Source: Allium sativum (Eukaryota; Streptophyta; Magnoliopsida; Asparagales; Amaryllidaceae). From it: a stretch of DNA of 64,000 nucleotides. The notes below the pieces were generated by a model. It was not told where the DNA came from. It was given only the letters and a program-made list of their open reading frames with translations, and ran no database searches. The translations under genes and the position numbers were made by a program. Each line of letters starts with the position of its first letter. The first letter of the stretch is position 1. Shown here piece by piece: positions 58,601 through 64,000 of this stretch. Location: positions 315,368,922 through 315,432,921 of the forward strand of contig CM060926.1 in NCBI GenBank assembly GCA_030737875.1, in the 5' to 3' direction.

Positions 58601-59586
58601 ACATAAAAATTGTGTTTAATAGCTTCACTTACACACACAAAACAAAATAACCAATCAACAAATCCAATTTTTGCATGAAATTGATATTCTGTTTCAATGA
58701 AATTTCAAGACGTTCAAAGTATAACTACCATAAATTTTTACAATTTTTTTTTTTATATGTTGGCCAAAATATATGTTTTATGCCACCATCATACAAAATT
58801 AAATGTCGTTGATCAAAATGAGATCCATGATAAATTCGGTCAACTACGCCGCTAAAAAAAGTATCATAATTGGTTTTTTGTTGAAGTTCAATTCAGAATA
58901 GCAGCCACATATATTTGGTTTCATTTTTATAAATACTCATATTGTTATTCATTACATTCATATTCATATTTTGAAAATATTCATACAACGAACATATATG
59001 CGTTAGTTTTTTAAATCAAACCAATTACTAAATTCACTCGCTCACACCACCATCACAACAACAGCAATATTGTGTTACGTTGGCAAAGCAACCAAAATAC
59101 GCACAAATAACCAACCAAATATTGGATATAAAATTTTCAATGTCAGTGTGTCACATGAAATACACACATAATCGGATGTTATAACCCACTACAACACTAT
59201 TGGAACTAATTGCAATCAACAGATAACCCTAATTTTCAAATTTGAACAAATATAGGTTTAGATAAAAACTGAAATTTTAAGGAAAAAAGAGGTTATACTT
59301 CAAATTAATCTTACTGGAGGTTTGAATGGAAGTCGAGGAGGTTCTAACGTGAAGAAATTGGTGTTTGGAGGCCAAAAATTGCGAATTTGGGGTGGTAGGG
59401 TTTGAAAACCTGAGTTGTAAAAAAATGGCGAAGTAGAAATGGGGAAGAAATATTTCGAGTGGCTGGTTATTTCGATTATATTTGACGGTTTGCGACGGCC
59501 TCCGACGACCCATCGAAAGCCGTCGGAAATGAGCCAACGAAAGTAGTCGGGCCCTTCTATCGAAAATAACAATGTTTCTTATAGCG
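55670..59586 (-). mobile_element. Complete but dead CACTA transposon (3917 bp)
   Basis: The left end is CACTACACGAAAACACGC. The complement of the right end is CGCTATAAGAAACATTG, that is, CACTA changed to CGCTA. A 3-bp TSD (TGG) flanks both, as the superfamily requires. Sub-terminal 'gacggc' motifs lie inside both ends. It carries one degenerate, intron-containing gene on the minus strand. Confidence 0.78.
56046..58070 (-). pseudogene. Ptta/En/Spm-type (Transposase_24-like) gene, degenerate
   Basis: Several exons can be read on the minus strand. About 57908-57769: VILDASKAAYRARMSVCWPK then IAPHIQEVIWQDVL. About 57655-57495: MRNNYKDCISTMKKTMK, then AVWNGFLRYWESEKAK with a GTAAG donor. About 57412-57335: AKSERKSTNRNKNPVTHRGG then SKSFSS. 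About 57247-57112: SYMDIFTRTHAIEHVDVDGN. About 57008-56868: EKFMEQRQKHLVETRHEQ, then RYGFGNQV. Last, about 56262-56046. The order and motifs follow the plant Ptta/En/Spm transposase family. In-frame stops occur after YYWM (57609), after NITYL and several times in the last exon, so it is non-functional. Confidence 0.72.
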
Positions 59587-59606
59587 TGGAAAGTTTTGGG
59601 AGAGAT
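59587..59606 (-). mobile_element. Continuation of the Athila-like LTR
   Basis: Twenty bases between the CACTA right end (starting with the TSD TGG) and the next LTR. Assignment is by position only. Confidence 0.35.
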
Positions 59607-60336
59607 TGTGGGACATGTCCATCCCTAAGGCATATCTTTCAAGATTACCATTTCCATGACCCAACCAAACCGCCATTCGGATTGTTCATTCAAATGTTTT
59701 ATTAAGAGGATGTAATCAATTAATTGATTTGATTGATTATTAATTAATTGACTAATTGATTTGATTGATTGGTTAGTTGATTGATTTTATCATAGAAGGA
59801 AAGAAATGAAAGTTTATATTTTGGATATATTTTGAAGGGACAATTTGAATATTTGCCTAGGTATTCTATTCTCTATATATGCAGCCTTCTTGGTAAGATT
59901 AGGGGAATCAATCAGAAACCAGGCAAACATATCTGGATAAGAAGATGTAGGAATTTGGACTGAGAATAGCTATTCCTATTTACTTCTGAAAGACGTAGTT
60001 GGTGCCTCCAGATTGTCCAAGGGTTTGTTGTCGTTCTTCATCGCTTTTCTGCTCCAAAAATATTTGTAGTCATCTAGATATTATTTTCCTATCTCAATAA
60101 GGTTTTTGATTGAATTGTATTTTGTTTATTTTTTGTTTTGATCCATTGAGTGTAAACAAAAATTGTTTTTGGTGAATCAATAAAGACGGTGGTTGGGTGG
60201 AATATTTGTGTATTGCTATTATTCCAATCTATAGTGTTGTTATTTTCAATCAAATTCTTATTCAAGTGACTGAGTGAAAAAAAATCAGTTTTTTCTGATG
60301 TTTTGTCAAACTTTCGTTGCGCACAAGATCCCAACA
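59607..60336 (+). mobile_element. 5' LTR of a Ty1/copia-type element (about 730 bp)
   Basis: The right end CCCAACA is followed at once by a PBS-like sequence. The left edge TGTGGGACATG at 59607 is chosen because it mirrors the right end. The LTR contains a TATA-like CTATATATG (59872-59880) and AATAAA (60178). The matching 3' LTR is not in the window. Confidence 0.55.
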
Positions 60337-60337
60337 G

Positions 60338-60350
60338 TCAGTATCAGAGC
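60338..60350 (+). other. Degenerate primer binding site, tRNA-iMet type
   Basis: TCAGTATCAGAGC keeps GTATCAGAGC of the standard TGGTATCAGAGC. Confidence 0.65.
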
Positions 60351-60731
60351 TGAGTTCATCGCATAGCTTGGAGTGATTTTGGATTGAAGATTGTAGATAT
60401 CGAATATGATATTGCTTTCATAGATGACTACTTTTTATGGTAGATATTGGGGGATTTTGAAGGCCAGGAATGGTGGATGCTTCATATCTCAATGGTCTGA
60501 TTGATGAAGATGAGAAGAAACCCTCCGTTAAGGATGAGGGAAGATGGAAGAAGTCGACAGTGGAAGACAGGTGACGGTTGAAGAACCTAGTCCACAGCAA
60601 GGTGGAGAGGTTAATATGGTCACTGCTAATGGTCCTAAGGTGGAGGATCATGGTATCGACAAGGGTCTAGATGTTGATGATGCTAGATTGATCCCGGAGA
60701 TGAAGAGATCATGTCAAATAGAAGAAGGATG
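60351..60731 (+). other. Interior remnant of the copia-type element
   Basis: Short frames (for example 60544-60747) show no recognisable gag. It is cut by the CACTA element starting at 60732. Confidence 0.4.
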
Positions 60732-61539
60732 CACTACAACGAAATGACCCTATTACAAAGGTGGAATGTAATATACATTTTACAATGGTGGGCTAACCGT
60801 CGTATATTAGGAAGTTGTAATAGACTAAAATCTTTTACAAATTTTTTGCACCGTTGCAGCACAGTTGTAATATGTATATTTTACAACTTTTTTTCACCGT
60901 TGTAATAAACTTTATTACAACAGTTATGCACCGTTGTAATAATATCTACTACAACTGTTATGTACCGTTGTGATTGACAGTTGCATTTTAAAAAAAAAAA
61001 CATTTTTTGCAGCTGAAATGAACAATACATTAAATATAGCGATACTCCATAAGCAAAACAAATATTACAATTATTTGCAAACTAATTTATTTAAATACTC
61101 AAAATTTCAATATTACAAACAATAAATTTTAGAAAAAATTTGGCGTAATATTACATGATCATACACCAACTTGTGTGCTTGACATCAAACAACAATGACA
61201 CAAAAAAACACTTCCGAACAAACAGGCCTGGAAAAACGACATGAGAGACTCACTTGCAACACCCTTAAGTTGAGTTCCTTGACTTGCAATTAAGAGGAGG
61301 CAAGGTGCCAATCGAAGCTGATGCATCAAGAAATCCAAAAGATAATTACTTCATCTCAAGTCACCCCAATAGCATAAGAACCACAGCTTCAACATAGTAA
61401 TACTACATATCGATACACATCAACCAGAGAAACACATGGCCTCAAACAAGTCGACACACCAAGCATACGAGATAACGCAGCAACACTACAAAGTTCACAT
61501 ATTCTTGAATATTTCCATTAAAAGAAGAAACAAGAACTG

Positions 61540-61627
61540 TTATATTTTACTTTTGGGGTAGAATTCCGCCAAAAGAGATTCCTCACTTGTCATCAAGTTC
61601 ACATATGCTTTGGGTAGTGCGTTTGAG
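61540..61627 (-). pseudogene. Captured exon resembling XRN 5'-3' exoribonuclease
   Basis: Directly after a good splice acceptor (atttatag) the minus strand reads SNALPKAYVNLMTSEESLLA then EFYPKSKI and a stop. The pattern LP..Y..LMT...S....FYP matches a short conserved stretch of nuclear XRN2/XRN3-type exoribonucleases, which reads like LP..YR.LMTDP.SPI.DFYP. A possible donor GTAAAA overlaps the AAA AGT codons. No other XRN motif is seen nearby. Presumed captured from a host gene. The alternative is a chance match, since only about 27 residues support it. Confidence 0.42.
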
Positions 61628-62929
61628 CTATAAATAAAAACAAATAATTAGTACATTGTCTTTTGTTAAATTATTAATTATCAATAACAGCTAACTGAAC
61701 TAAGTGTTAAAACTTCTGCATAACACATGATTATACGCTCTTCAAAGTAAGTATAGTAGATACATCATTTTTTACATGCGTCTCAAATTATGGATCAACC
61801 ATCCAACTTCTGCCAATCATCAAGAGAGTTTGAATCTGCTAAAACCAGAAAACAGAGCCCACTTCATATGCTAAAATCAAAACTGCTAGTTCTTCTCATA
61901 CTGCAACATCATCAACCTCCAATCATTTTACTTCTCCTACACGTCAAATAAAACACCTTCTTTAGTCTATATCACCACCACATACCTATGTCCTTGATCT
62001 TATTTAATGCATGCAGTGTACTAAGATGTGTAAATGAACGTACGAAGGTGTAAAATAAAAAATAATTCTCATGTCACAGTATATCTTTTATGTTCAAAGG
62101 GGCTCTCCAGTAAAACGCCTACTCAAAACACAAAAATTGATTCTTTTTCGTGGAATGTAAAATTGATTCCATTACAATCCCGTATCAAATGGGTAAAGAA
62201 ACGAATCAAACATCAGTTGCAATAACAGAGTAATGACTCGTTTGAATCAACTAAAATAAATTATTTTTTGACTTTTTCAAATTGAAAAACTATTCATTTT
62301 CACTTTCGAAAAATCAAAAAATGATCTATATAAATCGATCCAAATGAGGATAGCACAATGCATCAAAGTTCAAAAGTACCAAATAGTTAACACACAACAA
62401 TTGTATTATTTATTCATATGTTATGATATTAGTACGGACTGATTAATTTTATCAGTGCATATTAGCAACAAGAACTAAATATGAAACCTCAACATCAACG
62501 AAGCAGGTAATCCAACAGCAGATGCAAAAACATAGATCACAGCCACAATAAGCTTGGCTAGATTCCAAAAACAGAGACCTTATCACCAAAGCATTTGACA
62601 GGGAAACTGTGAAATTCTCCCTACCATAGAAAAGCAAAATCGAACACTAAGAGGAAATACCTAACTTCAGTGGTAGCCTAAGACATAAACAAGCAGCCCC
62701 ATTCAATGGATGAACAACCTAAACCAAAAAACAAACAAATGTTCTATATTATGTTTTATATTTTCCATATTTATTGTTGTGCCAATCCAACACAAATTCT
62801 TATTTTATGTAAATTTTTTTTCTCAACAATTTATTCATATAAACCACCATAAACAAAAATGAAACCAAATCATAATCCTAACTTAGTTGAGCTGCATTGA
62901 TCTAAAACCAGTACCAAACTCAAGAGCTC

Positions 62930-63340
62930 ATTGTGAATTTCGGATGGCACACATGAAGAGATCTGGGAAAACGATTAGAGTGTGACTCGAGCAGTTAGAT
63001 CTGAAAGTGGACGAAGGATTCAAGCATGACAGGAAGAAAGCACGAAGTTGCGCTGGAGAAATCGAGAAACTTACACACATGGATAGATAAAATGGAGGAG
63101 GCGATAAGTCTGGGTAAGAGAAAAAAAACGCTGGTGCTTTGGTCGAGATTCGTTTCTTGCTCAAGGATGATGTTGCGCGGTTTGCAAAGATTCTGTCTGA
63201 ATGTAATTTGAGATTTCACGGTGGTTGGGTTTGGAAATTAGGGTTGTATAGCAGAGACGAGAGGGAGTCCAAAATTAAAAAGAAATGTGGCCAGCGGGAA
63301 ATGAAATTTTGGAGGAAAGAGGAGCGGGAAGCTTAGAAAC
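62930..63340 (-). other. Gene-like GC-richer segment inside the CACTA element
   Basis: A sharp rise in GC in an AT-rich element. On the minus strand it looks like a plant 5' UTR and first exon (CT-rich: 'ccctaatttcc', 'tctctgc', 'ccagatctcttc'). Frames on both strands (up to 78 residues) have no domain I know. It may be the 5' part of a captured gene whose later exon is at 61540-61627, but the link is conjecture. Confidence 0.3.
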
Positions 63341-63379
63341 ACTGTGACCATTTGGGAAAATAAAAGTTTTTTTTTTTCA

Positions 63380-64000
63380 GTTTAAGAAAAGCTTCTAAAT
63401 TCACTTTCCGTTAATTATTTTATTCAACAGCGATTACTGATGGTTATTTGTAAATTATCAATCGTTAATTAAATATCCAATGTTAATTTTTTATGATTAA
63501 TTATTGATTTTTAATTATTAATTAGTAATAGAAATTATTTCATATTTCGAATTAATTATCAATTTGTATTCTTTATTAGTAATTATTATACATTAATATT
63601 TAGTTATTATTGATTAAGCATTTTTTATTTCATATTAATTTTGTTTATTGATTATTAATTATTTTAGTTATTATTGATTAAGCATTTTTTTATTTCATAG
63701 TAATTTTTAAAAAGTAACTATTATTTATTAATCATCAATTAAGAAGTTTTTATCTACTCATATAGTAATTTATAGTAATTTGTATTAATTTGTAAATTTA
63801 TTATTGAATATGAATTATTCTTAAATGTTAATATTACTAATTATTAAATATAAATTGTTATTAATATTTAATAGGTCCCTAATACAAGAAATAGAAAAAA
63901 GCGTTACTAAAAATAAGTTTAAACAACTTTCTAATTTAACTATTAATTATCAGAAATTAATTAGTATATATTAGTTATTACAACAGACAAAAAAGAAAAG
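63380..64000. repeat. Very AT-rich low-complexity DNA
   Basis: Built of 'attaatta', 'ttattgatta' and 'taattatt' variants, with no gene or clear unit length. It includes a repeated 'ttattgattaagcatttttt' at about 63607 and 63672. Confidence 0.8.

Larger units (their letters stand above)
60732..64000. mobile_element. CACTA transposon, left end to beyond the window
   Basis: Starts CACTACAACGAAATGACCC. The first 250 bp repeat 'ttacaa', 'gcaccgttgtaat' and 'ttacaac' in both orientations (60848, 60897, 60929, 60964), the usual sub-terminal binding-site pattern. No complementary right end is found before 64000. No transposase is seen in the visible part. The interior instead shows gene-like pieces on the minus strand (61540-61627, 62930-63340). 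Confidence 0.72.

Overview
The window is plant nuclear DNA, probably from a large-genome flowering plant, and consists almost entirely of nested transposable elements. It is AT-rich. The evidence for a plant is a chromoviral (Tekay/Del-type) Ty3/gypsy polyprotein, tRNA-iMet and tRNA-Asp primer binding sites, a Sirevirus-like Ty1/copia element, CACTA (En/Spm) transposons, and introns with GT/AG borders inside transposase relics. I see no intact host gene, rRNA or tRNA gene, and nothing prokaryotic. The species cannot be named from the sequence.

Layout. 1-923: fragment of a long LTR, here called family X, in + orientation. 921-10851: a decayed autonomous Tekay-type element on the minus strand, with a truncated 3' LTR, a PPT, frame-broken gag/protease/RT/RNase H/integrase/chromodomain, a tRNA-iMet PBS and a 3.24 kb 5' LTR. 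10852-30647: an old X-family LTR that was split by a 15.1 kb X element (11313-26429, TSD TGCAT). That element has LTRs of about 6 kb around only about 1.0 kb of non-coding interior, so it is a LARD-like non-autonomous element. Its 5' LTR carries a + strand Tekay-type LTR (20829-24645) that replaced about 430 bp.

31117-42540: a young Sirevirus-like copia element (TSD TGTAT) with two nearly identical 3.47 kb LTRs. It encodes a zinc-knuckle-less Gag and has no pol, so it is also non-autonomous. 43293-44545: the right end of a CACTA element with a dead TNP2-type transposase fragment. 44555 to about 59606: a non-coding Athila-like element (tRNA-Asp PBS). Into it went a TIR element (48907-54776) that itself holds an X-family solo LTR (49628-54733), and a second CACTA element (55670-59586, TSD TGG) with a degenerate intron-containing transposase gene. 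59607-60336: a copia-type LTR with PBS. 60732 to the end: a third CACTA element that leaves the window and appears to hold captured host-gene pieces, including an exon resembling the XRN 5'-3' exoribonuclease family.

The parts relate as parasites and hosts of one another. The X elements keep the PBS, PPT and LTR signals of Tekay-type elements but no proteins, so they probably used enzymes from an autonomous Tekay relative. The Sirevirus-like element likewise needs pol supplied in trans. The most interesting structure is inside the LTRs: a conserved promoter layout (an E2F-like palindrome 233-234 bp from the LTR start, then a GTCGAC cluster, then a TATA box) shared by divergent Tekay LTRs, and array slots in the X LTRs where different tandem repeats have grown in different copies.
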